DNA of 64,000 nt from Streptococcus thalassemiae (GCF_903645285.1 NZ_CAHJXN010000002.1:248001-312000), one strand, 5' to 3'. Counted from the first letter of the stretch, positions 35,866-46,145 are shown. The notes: generated from the letters alone by a model not told the origin. Numbers and translations: made by a program.

Positions 35866-38526
35866 TCACAGCCATTCTTGATATTTCTTGATATAGATTT
35901 TTTTCACAGTTGTCACGCTAATCATATACAAAATAATGATGAAAAGTAAAAAGATGAAATAAATCGGTTTTAAAGGAGTTAGATGAAGTAGGCTAGCTAG
36001 TGGACTGTAGGGAAGGAAGGTCACAAAGGCTGCAGCCAATAAGGTTGTCACAAGGACTAGCCAAGCTGGACGACTTTGTAAAAAGGGAATTTTGGCTGAA
36101 CGTAGCATATGTATAACCATGGTCTGTGACCACATGGATTCAATGAACCAACCTGTCTGAAACAAGACAATAAAGCCTACGGCCGACTCTGCCCCATGAA
36201 CATAAACTTGACCTGTTGTCATGGGTACAATGATAAAATAGAGCAAAATAAAGGTCAAAATATCAAAGGCAGAAGAGATAGGTCCCATCCAAACCATGAA
36301 ACGTGTGATAGACTTAGCTTCCCAGGTATGCGGATTTCTCAAAAAATCTTTATCCACCTTGTCAAAAGGTAAGGCAATACAAGACAAATCATAGACTAGA
36401 TTTAGGATAATCAAATGGACTGGTGCCATTGGTAAAAATGGCAAAAAGATTCCAGAGACCAATAGGGATAAGATATTTCCAAAATTAGAACTCACTGTCA
36501 TTTTAATATATTTAGTCATATTGGCATAGACCTTACGACCTTCAACAAGTCCTTTTTCAAGCACCATGAGATCCTTATCAAGTAGGATAACATCAGCTGT
36601 TTCTTTGGCAATATCTACTGCTGTATCAACAGAAATCCCCACATCTGCAACTTTCATAGAAGGAGCATCATTGATCCCATCTCCCATATAACCGACAGCA
36701 TGACCATTGGCCTTAAATTGCAAAATAATCCTCGCTTTTTGGTCAGGAGAAAGTTTGGCAAAGACTGTTACCTCCTCTACGGCTTGGGCCAATTCTTGAT
36801 CACTCATCTGATCAATTTCAGATCCAAACAGCATCTGATTGATATCCAAACCAACCTTTTCACAGACTGCTTGGGTAACTTTTTCGTTGTCTCCCGTCAA
36901 AATCTTTGTTTGAACTCCATGTTCTAACAGAGCCTTAATTGCTGGTGCTGCAGATGGTTTAGGAGGATCTAGGAAGGCTAAATAACCAGTTAGAATCATA
37001 TCCCCTTCATCATCAACTGTATAGGCATGGCCTTCCCTCAAACCTGACTTATAGGCCACTCCCAAGACACGCAAACCTTGTTGATTTAGTTGTCTGACTT
37101 CTGCTAAAATTTCTTCTCTAATAGCATCTGTCAAGGGAGTAATCACTCCTTGGTATTCCGCATAACTGGAAATCGTCAACATTTCCTCTAGGGCACCCTT
37201 GGTTACCAAACTAACCACTTCGTGTTCATCCTTAACGATGACACTCATCCGTCTGCGTTCAAAATCAAAGGGAAGCTCATCTATTTTTTGAAAAGTTTGA
37301 GCCAGATTTTGGAGGATATCGTGTTCTTTTGCTTCCTTTTCAGTCCGTTTGATGATAGCTCTGTCCATCAAATTTTTCAAGCCAGTTTGAAAATAGGAAT
37401 TAAGATAAGCTCGTCTCAAGACGGTCAAATCCAAGCGTCCGTGGATGTCCAAGGGATATTCTAGAACGATTTCGTCTTGGGTTATAGTTCCTGTCTTATC
37501 TGTACACAAAATATCAATCGCCCCTAAGTCCTGTATGGCATTGAGTTTCTTGATAACCACTTTTTCCTTGGCCATAATGATGGAGCCTTTTGCTAGACTG
37601 GCCGTGATAATCATAGGAAGCATCTCAGGTGTCAATCCAACACCAACACTCAAAGCAAATACGCCAGCTTCCAGCCAGTCACCATCTGTTAAACCATTGG
37701 ACAAGAAAACGATGGGCACCATGACCAGCATCAAACGAATCAAGAGCCACGAAATACTATTCATCTCCCGCTCAAACGAAGTAGGCTCGTCATAGGTGTT
37801 CAAAGTCTGCTCAATGGCCCCCATCATGGTATCATCACCAACTGCTAAAACCACGGCCTTGGCACTACCAGACAAGACATTGGTTCCCATAAAGGCGAGC
37901 GCTTCTGCTTCTAGCAGACTATCAGATTGTTGAACTGTTGCCTTGGTCAAGGCCAATTTTTCAACCGATTCACTTTCACCTGTCAAGCCCGACTGTTGTA
38001 CAAAGAAATCGCGCGACTCAAATAAAAGAAGATCTGCTGGAATCATGTCTCCAGCACTTAATTTAACCACGTCACCCACTACCAAATCATCGATAGGCAC
38101 TTCTTGGATTTCTCCTTGACGAATGACAGTCGCTGTGTTGACAATCATTTTTGATAGATTGGTCGCAGCCTTATCACTACGGAGCTCTTGGACAAAGCGT
38201 ATGCCACCAGAAATGAGGACTAGGACAACGATGATAATAGAAGTCGTCGGATCCTCTTGACCTGGTTTTGCCAACCAGACATTGGTCACCAAGGAAATCA
38301 CGGCGATGACCAGTAAGATGATCGTAAAAGGATTGATAATGGATTCGTAAATCTTTTTGAGGATACTGTCTTCTTGACCCTTTGTGATGGTATTTTCGCC
38401 ATATAGGTCACGATTTTTCTCCACCTGCTCCTCAGCCAAGCCTGTTAGACTTGTCTTATAAAAAGATAGAGTTTCGTTTAAAGATGTATGAATAGCTGTT
38501 GCTAATCTTTCTTTTGTAGTTTTCAT
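35866..38526 (-). CDS. mgtA: Magnesium-translocating P-type ATPase (MgtA type, P3B)
   Basis: Membrane ATPase importing Mg2+, 886 aa, close to the usual MgtA length. Order: cytosolic N-terminus, TM1-2, actuator domain with TGES (about 183-186), TM3-4 with the MgtA signature GLTPEMLP (about 298-305), phosphorylation site DKTGT with D343, hinge GDGINDAP (about residue 620) and TM5-10. It is controlled from a 400-bp leader with an M-box riboswitch, terminator and a candidate leader peptide. RBS AGGAG 6 nt before the ATG. Confidence 0.95.
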   Translation of the reverse strand: MKTTKERLATAIHTSLNETLSFYKTSLTGLAEEQVEKNRDLYGENTITKGQEDSILKKIYESIINPFTIILLVIAVISLVTNVWLAKPGQEDPTTSIIIVVLVLISGGIRFVQELRSDKAATNLSKMIVNTATVIRQGEIQEVPIDDLVVGDVVKLSAGDMIPADLLLFESRDFFVQQSGLTGESESVEKLALTKATVQQSDSLLEAEALAFMGTNVLSGSAKAVVLAVGDDTMMGAIEQTLNTYDEPTSFEREMNSISWLLIRLMLVMVPIVFLSNGLTDGDWLEAGVFALSVGVGLTPEMLPMIITASLAKGSIIMAKEKVVIKKLNAIQDLGAIDILCTDKTGTITQDEIVLEYPLDIHGRLDLTVLRRAYLNSYFQTGLKNLMDRAIIKRTEKEAKEHDILQNLAQTFQKIDELPFDFERRRMSVIVKDEHEVVSLVTKGALEEMLTISSYAEYQGVITPLTDAIREEILAEVRQLNQQGLRVLGVAYKSGLREGHAYTVDDEGDMILTGYLAFLDPPKPSAAPAIKALLEHGVQTKILTGDNEKVTQAVCEKVGLDINQMLFGSEIDQMSDQELAQAVEEVTVFAKLSPDQKARIILQFKANGHAVGYMGDGINDAPSMKVADVGISVDTAVDIAKETADVILLDKDLMVLEKGLVEGRKVYANMTKYIKMTVSSNFGNILSLLVSGIFLPFLPMAPVHLIILNLVYDLSCIALPFDKVDKDFLRNPHTWEAKSITRFMVWMGPISSAFDILTFILLYFIIVPMTTGQVYVHGAESAVGFIVLFQTGWFIESMWSQTMVIHMLRSAKIPFLQSRPAWLVLVTTLLAAAFVTFLPYSPLASLLHLTPLKPIYFIFLLFIIILYMISVTTVKKIYIKKYQEWL

Positions 38527-38613
38527 TGGTTTCTCCTATCTGTATGAATGATGTGTTTCATACACAGAGACCAATCACTTTATAAGGGCAGAACGACACA
38601 AATCAGCGATTGG
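38524..38613 (-). promoter_or_regulatory. Candidate translational switch between leader peptide and mgtA
   Basis: The intercistronic segment AGUGAUUGGUCUC (38579 down to 38567) can pair with CCAAUCGCU inside the leader ORF (38613-38605; 9 bp with one G-U) or with the mgtA RBS/start region GAG-AA-ACCAAU (38535-38525; AUUGGU with ACCAAU plus CUC with GAG). A local hairpin UGUAUGAA/UUCAUACA (38558-38565, 38541-38548) lies between. Both pairings cannot exist together. The choice would depend on ribosome position on the leader ORF. Confidence 0.5.
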
Positions 38614-38651
38614 CTGTGTATGTGCGGTTCCGGATGGTCGTCAATTTGCAT
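38580..38651 (-). CDS. Putative mgtA leader peptide (23 aa, Asp/Glu/Pro/His-rich start)
   Basis: A 23-codon ORF lies between the riboswitch terminator and mgtA. AAAGGAG sits 8 nt before its ATG, as good as any RBS in the window. It reads MQIDDHPEPHIH, then SQSLICVVLPL and a TAA stop. The early D-D-x-P-E-P stretch is of the kind known to destabilise translating ribosomes at low Mg2+ in the Salmonella MgtL leader; that mechanism is not shown here. It might instead be a chance ORF, but position, RBS and complementarity to the mgtA RBS argue for function. Confidence 0.55.
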   Translation of the reverse strand: MQIDDHPEPHIHSQSLICVVLPL

Positions 38652-38683
38652 CGTCTATCTCCTTTCTTTGATTTAAACAGTAG

Positions 38684-38711
38684 AAAATCCCACCATAAAA
38701 TGGCAGGATTA
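38684..38711 (-). terminator. Riboswitch expression-platform terminator
   Basis: AATCCTGCCATTTT and ATGGTGGGATT pair (about 10 bp with one mismatch), followed by TTCT on the minus strand, between the M-box and the leader ORF. Confidence 0.7.
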
Positions 38712-38737
38712 AAAAACTAGTTATCTGTTTTTTCGTT

Positions 38738-38872
38738 CAAGCTTTAACTCCATAGGGCAATGTAATGAGCTTAGTCTTGGCCTTCGCGACCAGGACTGTT
38801 GACCAACGAGTAGTGTCTCCACTGCTTTGCGGTAGTCATCCGTATCCCTATGGTAGCCTCACCTACCGTTTT
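38738..38872 (-). promoter_or_regulatory. M-box (ykoK) Mg2+ riboswitch
   Basis: The minus-strand RNA carries the hallmark blocks of the M-box in order: GGTAGGTGAGGCTACC near the 5' end, GTGGAGACAC in the middle and GGTCAACAG after it. CCATAGGG near the start pairs with CCCTATGG near the 3' end (8 bp), closing the fold. It stands upstream of mgtA and has its own promoter and terminator, so Mg2+ binding should stop transcription. Boundaries are approximate. Confidence 0.88.
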
Positions 38873-38880
38873 CGTCTTTC

Positions 38881-38909
38881 AGTATAAACCTTTAAAATTT
38901 AAAAGTCAA
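38881..38909 (-). promoter_or_regulatory. Promoter of the M-box/mgtA transcript
   Basis: Minus strand: TTGACT (38904-38909), 17-bp spacer, TATACT (38881-38886), just downstream of the pepP stop codon. Confidence 0.82.
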
Positions 38910-38929
38910 TCATTTGAGTTGTTTAACTC

Positions 38930-39991
38930 TTAAATAACTATCAACTCTTTTGGAGCTAGGGTCAACAATTCACAACCTGTCTCTGTAATCAGAATATCAT
39001 CCTCGATACGAACACCATATTTGCCTTCGATGTAGATACCTGGTTCATCGGTCAAGGCCATACCTGCCTTAATAGTTTCTGTAGAAGTCTGGCTAAAGTA
39101 TGGTTCCTCATGAATATCCAGTCCAATACCGTGTCCGATACCGTGAGTAAAGTAGTCGCCATAGCCTGCCTCGATGATAATATCACGAGGGATTTTGTCA
39201 AAGTCACGGAAACCTAAACCAGCCTTGGCTTGGTCAATCAAGGCTTGGTTAGCTTTTAGAACTGTATTGTAAATCTCTGCTTGCTCGTCGCTAACATGTC
39301 CTAGATAGATAGTCCGTGTCATATCACTGACATAGTGGTCGTAGAGGCATCCAAAGTCCATAGTAATGGCTTCTCCTAGCTCAACTGGTTTGTGCATGGG
39401 ATGGGCATGAGGTTTAGAAGAGTTGATACCGCTAGCTAGAATGGTGTCAAAAGACAAGCCAGATGCTCCCAACTCACGCATGCGGAAGTCAAGGAAGTTG
39501 GCAATCTCAATTTCAGTCTTTCCTGGTTTGATAAAGTCAAGCGCATCGCGGAAAGCTTGGTCTGAGATAGAACAAGCCTTGCGAATAGCTGCAATCTCCG
39601 CTTCATCCTTAATCATTCGGAGTCCTTCGACAAACTGAGTTTGTGGAAGCAAGTCAATTCCTTCAAAGGCTGCCTGCATACGGTGGTAATAAGATACTGA
39701 AATCTCATCTTCAAAACCAATGCGAGACAAGCCCATGTCCTTAACAATTCCTGCAATGACAGCCAATTCATCACGATCAGCCACAATCTCAAAACCATTG
39801 GTTTCTTGCTTGGCTGCAATGATATAGCGAGAGTCTGTCACCAAGACCTGACGGTCACGGCTGATAAAGACTGTTCCGTTTGAGCCCCAAAAACCAGTCA
39901 GGTAATAGACGTTTTTAAGGTTATTGATGATGATACCATCTAGTTCTTTTTCTTGCATTTTAGCTAGAAATGCTTGTACACGTTTATTCAT
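38930..39991 (-). CDS. pepP: Xaa-Pro aminopeptidase / dipeptidase (M24)
   Basis: Cytosolic metallopeptidase that removes residues before proline, 353 aa. Creatinase-type N-terminal domain (1-120), then the pita-bread catalytic domain with metal ligands visible in [39 protein letters not shown] and [11 protein letters not shown]. Its start overlaps the uvrA stop by 8 bp, so it is co-translated with uvrA. Confidence 0.94.
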   Translation of the reverse strand: MNKRVQAFLAKMQEKELDGIIINNLKNVYYLTGFWGSNGTVFISRDRQVLVTDSRYIIAAKQETNGFEIVADRDELAVIAGIVKDMGLSRIGFEDEISVSYYHRMQAAFEGIDLLPQTQFVEGLRMIKDEAEIAAIRKACSISDQAFRDALDFIKPGKTEIEIANFLDFRMRELGASGLSFDTILASGINSSKPHAHPMHKPVELGEAITMDFGCLYDHYVSDMTRTIYLGHVSDEQAEIYNTVLKANQALIDQAKAGLGFRDFDKIPRDIIIEAGYGDYFTHGIGHGIGLDIHEEPYFSQTSTETIKAGMALTDEPGIYIEGKYGVRIEDDILITETGCELLTLAPKELIVI

Positions 39992-42815
39992 GATGTAACT
40001 TTCCTTTCAAATACTGTCCTGTGTAGCTGGCTTGGTTAGCAGCTACTTCTTCTGGAGTTCCTGTTGCGATGATGGTTCCACCACCGACACCGCCCTCAGG
40101 ACCCAAGTCAATAATATGGTCTGCAGTCTTAATAACATCTAGATTGTGCTCGATAACAAGGACTGTATTGCCATCGTCTACAAAGCGAGCTAAAACCTTA
40201 AGCAAGCGAGCAATATCCTCAGTATGAAGACCTGTCGTCGGCTCATCCAGAATGTAGAAAGATTTTCCTGTCGATCGTTTGTGAAGTTCACTAGCCAGTT
40301 TCATACGCTGGGCTTCTCCCCCAGAAAGGGTGGTAGCTGGCTGTCCTAGCGTGACATAGCCTAGCCCCACATCCTTGATGGTCTGAAGTTTGCGTTGAAT
40401 TTTCGGAATGTGTTGGAAGAACTCCACCGCATCGTTAACGGTCATGTCCAAGACCTGCGAGATATTCTTTTCCTTGTAGTGAACTTCTAGGGTTTCACTG
40501 TTGTAGCGAGTCCCGTGGCAAACTTCACAAGCCACGTAAACATCTGGCAAGAAGTGCATCTCAATCTTGATAATCCCGTCACCTGAGCAGGCTTCACAAC
40601 GACCACCCTTAACATTGAAACTGAAACGTCCCTTTTTGTAACCACGAATCTTGGCCTCATTTGTCTGAGCAAAGAGGTCACGTATATCGTCAAAAACTCC
40701 TGTATAGGTAGCAGGGTTAGACCTCGGCGTTCGTCCAATTGGACTCTGGTCAATGTCAATCAAGCGGTCTACATGCTCAATCCCTGTTATGGTCTTGAAT
40801 TTACCAGGTTTGTCTGAATTGCGGTTGAGTTTTTGAGCAATGGCTTTTTTGAGAATGCTATTGATTAGGGTCGATTTCCCTGAACCTGATACCCCTGTCA
40901 CCGCGATGAATTTTCCTAGTGGGAAGCGAGCTGTGACATTTTGCAGATTGTTCTCACGCGCTCCCGTCACCTCGATAAAACGACCATTTCCGACACGGCG
41001 CTCTGTTGGCACTGGAATGGCACGTTTGCCTGACAAGTACTGGCCTGTGATAGACTTACTGTTACGAGCTACCTGCTTGGGCGTACCTGCGGCGACAATC
41101 TCCCCACCAAATACTCCCGCACCGGGACCAACGTCAATCAGATAATCAGCCTCACGCATGGTATCTTCGTCATGTTCCACTACTATGAGAGTATTACCCA
41201 AATCACGCATCTTTTTGAGACTGGCAATCAGACGATCATTGTCCCTCTGGTGAAGACCGATTGACGGCTCATCTAGGATATAGAGGACACCTGATAGGTT
41301 GGAACCAATTTGTGTTGCCAAACGAATACGCTGACTTTCCCCACCTGAAAGAGTTCCTGCTGAACGTGACAGAGTCAGATAGTTAAGACCCACATTATTA
41401 AGGAAGGTCAAACGGTCCTTGATTTCCTTGAGGATTGGGCGAGCAATGATGGCTTCATTTTCAGATAGAGTCAACTGGCTTACCAAGTCCAAGTGGTCTG
41501 CGATAGACAGGTCTGAAATTTCTCCGATATGTGGCCCTTGCTCACCACCTACACGGACAGACAAGGCCTGATCATTGAGACGATAGCCGTGACAAGTTCC
41601 GCAGGTCAGCTCATTCATGTAGAGGCGCATCTGGGTGCGCGTGTAATCGCTGTTTGTCTCGTGATAGCGACGCTTGATATTATTGACAACTCCTTCAAAC
41701 AGAATGTCAATATCACGCACACCGCCAAATTCATTCTCATAGTGGAAATGGAATTCCTTACCATCAGACCCATAGAGAATCAAGTTCTTATCTTCTTCTG
41801 ACAAGTTCTCAAAAGGCTTATCCATATCCACTCCAAAAGCTGTCATAGCCTGCTCTAGCATATTTGGATAGTAGTTGGATGAGATAGGATTCCAAGGAGC
41901 TAAGGCTCCCTCACGTAAGGTTTTACTGGCATCTGGCACTACCAAATCAGTATCCACCTCCAGCTTGATGCCCAAGCCATCACACTCACTACAAGAGCCA
42001 AAGGGAGCATTGAAAGAGAAGAGACGAGGCTCTAACTCTGGCACAGTAAAGCCACAAACTGGGCAGGCATAATGCTCAGAGAACAACAACTCAGAGTCAT
42101 CCATAGTGTCGATAATGACATAGCCTTCTGCGATACGAAGGGCAGCCTCAATGGAATCAAAGAGACGACTACGGATACCCTCCTTGATAACAATACGGTC
42201 AACCACGACATCAATATTGTGTTGCCTGCTCTTGGACAACTCTGGCACTTCGGTCACATCATAGACTTCCCCATCCACACGGACCCGAACATACCCATCT
42301 TTCTGAATCTTTTCAACAACGCTCTTGTGCTGTCCTTTTTTCTTGCGGATGACAGGGGCTAAAATCTGCAAGCGTTGGCGTTCAGGCAATTCTAAAACCT
42401 TATCCACGATTTGCTCCACAGAAGAAGCCTTGATAGCCCCATGCCCGTTGATACAGTAAGGCGTCCCCACACGCGCGTAGAGGAGACGCAGATAGTCATT
42501 GATTTCAGTCGTGGTTCCCACCGTCGAGCGAGGATTTTTACTAGTCGTTTTCTGGTCGATGGAAATAGCTGGGCTGAGACCATCAATGGCATCTACATCT
42601 GGTTTTTCCATATTGCCCAAGAACTGACGAGCGTAGGCTGATAGACTCTCTACATAGCGACGTTGTCCCTCCGCATAGAGGGTATCAAAGGCCAGACTGG
42701 ATTTCCCTGAACCTGACAAGCCGGTCACAACAACCAGCTTGTCTCGCGGAATCTCCACATCAATATTTTTTAAATTATGGGCACGCGCCCCATGAATGAC
42801 AATTTTATCTTGCAT
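39984..42815 (-). CDS. uvrA: Excinuclease ABC subunit A
   Basis: Damage-recognition ATPase of nucleotide excision repair, 943 aa. Two ABC modules are seen: Walker [16 protein letters not shown] near residue 33 and [15 protein letters not shown] near residue 642; signatures LSGGESQR and LSGGEAQR. The zinc modules CPVCGF...CSEC and CEAC...CEVC are complete. I start at 42815 ([18 protein letters not shown]); an in-frame ATG 11 codons upstream falls in the promoter region. Confidence 0.98.
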   Translation of the reverse strand: MQDKIVIHGARAHNLKNIDVEIPRDKLVVVTGLSGSGKSSLAFDTLYAEGQRRYVESLSAYARQFLGNMEKPDVDAIDGLSPAISIDQKTTSKNPRSTVGTTTEINDYLRLLYARVGTPYCINGHGAIKASSVEQIVDKVLELPERQRLQILAPVIRKKKGQHKSVVEKIQKDGYVRVRVDGEVYDVTEVPELSKSRQHNIDVVVDRIVIKEGIRSRLFDSIEAALRIAEGYVIIDTMDDSELLFSEHYACPVCGFTVPELEPRLFSFNAPFGSCSECDGLGIKLEVDTDLVVPDASKTLREGALAPWNPISSNYYPNMLEQAMTAFGVDMDKPFENLSEEDKNLILYGSDGKEFHFHYENEFGGVRDIDILFEGVVNNIKRRYHETNSDYTRTQMRLYMNELTCGTCHGYRLNDQALSVRVGGEQGPHIGEISDLSIADHLDLVSQLTLSENEAIIARPILKEIKDRLTFLNNVGLNYLTLSRSAGTLSGGESQRIRLATQIGSNLSGVLYILDEPSIGLHQRDNDRLIASLKKMRDLGNTLIVVEHDEDTMREADYLIDVGPGAGVFGGEIVAAGTPKQVARNSKSITGQYLSGKRAIPVPTERRVGNGRFIEVTGARENNLQNVTARFPLGKFIAVTGVSGSGKSTLINSILKKAIAQKLNRNSDKPGKFKTITGIEHVDRLIDIDQSPIGRTPRSNPATYTGVFDDIRDLFAQTNEAKIRGYKKGRFSFNVKGGRCEACSGDGIIKIEMHFLPDVYVACEVCHGTRYNSETLEVHYKEKNISQVLDMTVNDAVEFFQHIPKIQRKLQTIKDVGLGYVTLGQPATTLSGGEAQRMKLASELHKRSTGKSFYILDEPTTGLHTEDIARLLKVLARFVDDGNTVLVIEHNLDVIKTADHIIDLGPEGGVGGGTIIATGTPEEVAANQASYTGQYLKGKLHHE

Positions 42816-42846
42816 TTTTGTTCTTTCTAGTCCATTATTGCTTACC

Positions 42847-42852
42847 ATTATA
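42847..42852 (-). promoter_or_regulatory. uvrA extended -10 promoter
   Basis: Minus strand TTTTGG-TATAATGG, TG one base before TATAAT, 31 bp before the uvrA ATG. Confidence 0.65.
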
Positions 42853-42896
42853 CCAAAAAAAGTGAGATTCTATTACCCAAAAGGCCGATTTTGTAG

Positions 42897-42902
42897 TATA
42901 AT
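42897..42902 (+). promoter_or_regulatory. corA promoter -10
   Basis: Plus strand TAG-TATAATAG, 45 bp before the corA ATG; the -35 is weak. It diverges from the uvrA promoter within a 131-bp intergenic region. Confidence 0.55.
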
Positions 42903-42946
42903 AGTACGGTGTGAAAAAATCTGAAAAATGAGAAAGGATAAGGGAT

Positions 42947-43891
42947 ATGAAACAAGTTTTTCTCTCTACAACAACTGAATTTAAAGAGATCGATACGCTT
43001 GAACCGGGTACTTGGATCAATCTCGTTAATCCGACTCAAAATGAATCACTCGAAATCGCTAACGCCTTCGATATCGACATTGCCGACCTCCGAGCACCGC
43101 TCGATGCGGAAGAAATGTCTCGTATTACAATTGAAGACGAGTATACCCTGATCATTGTAGACGTGCCAGTCACAGAGGAAAGAAATAACCGCACCTACTA
43201 CGTAACCATCCCGCTTGGTATTATCATCACTGAGGAAACCATTATCACTACGTGTTTGGAACCATTACCAGTCCTCGATGTCTTTATCAACCGTCGCTTG
43301 CGTAATTTCTACACCTTCATGCGTTCACGTTTTATCTTTCAGATTCTCTATCGCAATGCAGAGCTTTACCTAACAGCCCTTCGTTCGATTGACCGCAAGA
43401 GTGAACAAATCGAAAGTCAACTGCATCAATCAACTCGTAATGAAGAATTGATTGAGCTCATGGAATTGGAAAAAACCATCGTCTATTTCAAGGCTTCCCT
43501 CAAAACAAATGAGCGTGTGATTAAGAAATTGACCAGCTCAACCAGCAATATCAAGAAATACCTTGAGGACGAAGACCTGCTTGAAGACACCCTGATTGAA
43601 ACCCAACAGGCCATCGAGATGGCAGATATTTATGGAAACGTCTTGCATTCTATGACAGAGACCTTTGCCTCTATCATTTCCAACAACCAGAACAACATCA
43701 TGAAAACCTTGGCCCTTGTGACCATCGTTATGTCCATCCCAACCATGGTCTTTTCTGCCTACGGGATGAACTTTAAGGATAATGAAATCCCCCTAAACGG
43801 AGAGCCAAATGCCTTCTGGTTAATCGTATTTATCGCCTTTGCTATGAGTGTCTCGCTCACTCTCTATCTCATCCATAAAAAATGGTTCTAA
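42947..43891 (+). CDS. corA: CorA family divalent cation transporter
   Basis: Pentameric Mg2+/Co2+ channel, 314 aa. Long cytosolic N-terminal part with a coiled-coil stalk (about 150-240), then two C-terminal membrane helices. The selectivity motif GMN is present (SAYGMNFKDNEIP) between them. RBS AAGG before the ATG. The DUF1129 gene follows after 11 bp from the corrected start. Two Mg2+-transport genes (corA, mgtA) therefore lie within 5 kb. Confidence 0.95.
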   Translation: MKQVFLSTTTEFKEIDTLEPGTWINLVNPTQNESLEIANAFDIDIADLRAPLDAEEMSRITIEDEYTLIIVDVPVTEERNNRTYYVTIPLGIIITEETIITTCLEPLPVLDVFINRRLRNFYTFMRSRFIFQILYRNAELYLTALRSIDRKSEQIESQLHQSTRNEELIELMELEKTIVYFKASLKTNERVIKKLTSSTSNIKKYLEDEDLLEDTLIETQQAIEMADIYGNVLHSMTETFASIISNNQNNIMKTLALVTIVMSIPTMVFSAYGMNFKDNEIPLNGEPNAFWLIVFIAFAMSVSLTLYLIHKKWF

Positions 43892-43902
43892 GAGGAGTTC
43901 CT

Positions 43903-44580
43903 ATGTCTCAGATTGATCTACAAAAATTAACTAAGAAAAACCAAGAGTTTGTCCACATCGCTACCCAACAATTCATCAAAGATGGGAAAACAGACGCTGA
44001 AATCAAGGCTATTTTTGAGGAAGTTATTCCCCAAATCCTTGAGGAGCAATCTAAAGGTACGACTGCTCGCTCCCTCTATGGCGCACCGACCCACTGGGCT
44101 CATAGTTTCACTGTCAAGGAACAATATGAAAAAGAGCATCCAAAAGAAAATGATGATCCAAAACTCATGATTATGGACTCAGCCCTTTTCATCACTAGCC
44201 TCTTTGCCCTCGTCAGCGCCCTCACAACCTTCTTTGCGGCAGATCAAGCTTTCGGCTATGGATTGATTACTCTTCTATTAGTTGGACTGGTTGGTGGATT
44301 TGCCTTCTACTTGATGTACTACTTTGTTTACCAGTATTATGGACCAGACATGGATCGCAGTCAACGCCCACCTTTCTGGAAATCTGTACTAGTTATCCTA
44401 GCTTCTATGTTCCTTTGGTTGCTTGTCTTCTTTGCAACAAGCTTCCTACCAGCTAGCCTTAACCCAGTACTTGCTCCAGTGCCACTGGCTATTATCGGAG
44501 CAGTTCTCCTAGCCCTTCGCTTCTATCTCAAGAAACGCTTGAATATCCGCAGCGCAAGCGCAGGACCAACACGCTATTAA
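43903..44580 (+). CDS. DUF1129 membrane protein
   Basis: Membrane protein of 225 aa with a soluble N-terminus (about 1-95) and four hydrophobic segments. The start at 43903 has AGAGGAG 7 nt upstream; the longer frame begins inside corA. The DUF1129 family is often next to corA in streptococci, but the role is unknown. Operon with corA; terminator follows. Confidence 0.88.
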   Translation: MSQIDLQKLTKKNQEFVHIATQQFIKDGKTDAEIKAIFEEVIPQILEEQSKGTTARSLYGAPTHWAHSFTVKEQYEKEHPKENDDPKLMIMDSALFITSLFALVSALTTFFAADQAFGYGLITLLLVGLVGGFAFYLMYYFVYQYYGPDMDRSQRPPFWKSVLVILASMFLWLLVFFATSFLPASLNPVLAPVPLAIIGAVLLALRFYLKKRLNIRSASAGPTRY

Positions 44581-44588
44581 GAATAGAG

Positions 44589-44619
44589 AAAAAAGCAACT
44601 GCAGATGCGGTTGCTTTTT
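44589..44619 (+). terminator. Terminator of corA-DUF1129
   Basis: AAAAAGCAAC and GTTGCTTTTT pair in a 10-bp stem with a 10-nt loop, followed by TC; it lies 8 bp after the stop. Confidence 0.9.
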
Positions 44620-44686
44620 CACGGCTCTTTCTTGATTTAAAAGCATTCTTCTGAAATCCCACATAGCTCTATCTAATCTTTTGTGA

Positions 44687-44692
44687 TAAAAT
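44687..44692 (+). promoter_or_regulatory. Promoter -10 of the S66 peptidase gene
   Basis: Plus strand TGA-TAAAAT, an extended -10, 31 bp before the ATG. Confidence 0.5.
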
Positions 44693-44722
44693 AGGCTCAA
44701 TCTATTTCTAGGAGGATAAAAT

Positions 44723-45757
44723 ATGATTTCTACTATTGGTATTGTTAGTTTGTCTAGTGGCATTATCGGAGAGGACTTTGTCAAACACGAAGTAGACTTA
44801 GGTGTCCAACGTCTCAAGGATCTGGGACTCAATCCTATCTTTTTGCCCCATTCGTTAAAAGGCTTAGACTTTATCAAGGACCATCCTGAAGCTCGTGCAG
44901 AGGATTTGATTCATGCCTTTTCTGATGATAGCATCGATATGATCCTATGTGCCATCGGTGGAGACGATACCTATCGTTTGTTGCCTTATCTTTTTGAAAA
45001 TAACCAACTCCAAAAGGTTATCAAACAAAAAATTTTTCTTGGCTTCTCGGATACAACCATGAACCACCTCATGTTGCATAAACTAGGAATCAAGACTTTT
45101 TATGGTCAATCCTTCTTAGCAGACATTTGTGAATTGGACAAAGAAATGTTAACCTATAGCCTTCACTACTTTAAAGAATTGATTGAGACGGGAAGAATCT
45201 CAGAAATCCGCTCCAGTGACGTTTGGTATGAGGAACGAACTGATTTTAGTCCCAAGGCTCTGGGGACACCTCGTGTCAGTCATCCAAATACCGGTTTTGA
45301 ATTATTGCAAGGAAATGCCCAGTTCGAGGGGAAAATCCTCGGTGGCTGCCTCGAATCCCTCTACGATATCTTTGACAACTCCCGATACGCAGACAACACG
45401 GAGCTCTGCCAAAAATACAAACTTTTCCCTGACTTGTCAGACTGGGAAGGAAAAATCCTCTTGCTAGAAACAAGCGAAGAAAAGCCTGAGCCAGAAGACT
45501 TCAAAAAGATGTTGCGAACTTTAAAGGACACTGGGATATTCGAGGTCATCAGTGGACTCTTGGTAGGAAAACCTATGGATGAAACTTTCTATGACGACTA
45601 TAAAGAGGCACTATTGGATATCATTGACAGCAATATCCCGATTGTCTATAATCTGAATATCGGACACGCAACTCCAAGAGCCATTGTTCCCTTCGGAGTT
45701 CACGCCTATGTAGATGCAAAGGAGCAAGTCATTCGCTTTGACTATAACAAAAAATAA
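44723..45757 (+). CDS. S66 peptidase (LD-carboxypeptidase / MccF-like)
   Basis: Serine peptidase of 344 aa. The nucleophile-elbow sequence FLGFSDTTMNHLM (Ser about residue 112) and later Glu/His segments (LLLETSEEKPEPEDF; NLNIGHATPRAIVPFG) fit the Ser-Glu-His triad of family S66. MccF members cleave microcin C-type aminoacyl-AMP antibiotics and provide self-immunity; LD-carboxypeptidases trim peptidoglycan tetrapeptides. The sequence does not settle which. No signal peptide, so a cytosolic role is favoured. Confidence 0.88.
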   Translation: MISTIGIVSLSSGIIGEDFVKHEVDLGVQRLKDLGLNPIFLPHSLKGLDFIKDHPEARAEDLIHAFSDDSIDMILCAIGGDDTYRLLPYLFENNQLQKVIKQKIFLGFSDTTMNHLMLHKLGIKTFYGQSFLADICELDKEMLTYSLHYFKELIETGRISEIRSSDVWYEERTDFSPKALGTPRVSHPNTGFELLQGNAQFEGKILGGCLESLYDIFDNSRYADNTELCQKYKLFPDLSDWEGKILLLETSEEKPEPEDFKKMLRTLKDTGIFEVISGLLVGKPMDETFYDDYKEALLDIIDSNIPIVYNLNIGHATPRAIVPFGVHAYVDAKEQVIRFDYNKK

Positions 45758-45862
45758 ATAGTTTCTCTATTTTTGTGCTTTTGTATTCGTTTTCGTTACA
45801 ATTTGTATCTGAATTTATTGCATTTCGCTAATTTCTATGTTATCCTTTTGAAGGAGGTGTAT

Positions 45863-46126
45863 ATGACAAAACAAAAAATTAATCGAATCGTAGGTTCTAT
45901 TGGTGCCTTTATTGGAATTATAGTATTTATTGCCTACATACCTCAAATTATCGCTAATTTACAGGGAAATAAAGCTCAACCATTTCAACCTTTATCAGCT
46001 GCTATATCTTGCTTAATCTGGGTTATTTATGGATGGACAAAGGAACCTAAGAAGGATTGGATACTAATCATTCCAAATTCAGCTGGTGTTATTTTAGGTG
46101 GAATCACTTTTTTGACTTCACTCTAA
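45863..46126 (+). CDS. SemiSWEET / PQ-loop sugar transporter
   Basis: Small triple-helix membrane protein, 87 aa, of the SemiSWEET family that dimerises into a sugar uniporter. The PQ motif AYIPQIIANL is in the first helix, and the second contains SCLIWVIYGW. RBS AAGGAGG 6 nt before the ATG at 45863; a longer frame would add 30 residues without RBS. The substrate is unknown. It follows the S66 gene after 105 bp. Confidence 0.85.
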   Translation: MTKQKINRIVGSIGAFIGIIVFIAYIPQIIANLQGNKAQPFQPLSAAISCLIWVIYGWTKEPKKDWILIIPNSAGVILGGITFLTSL

Positions 46127-46145
46127 CAAATCTAATAGTATATAT

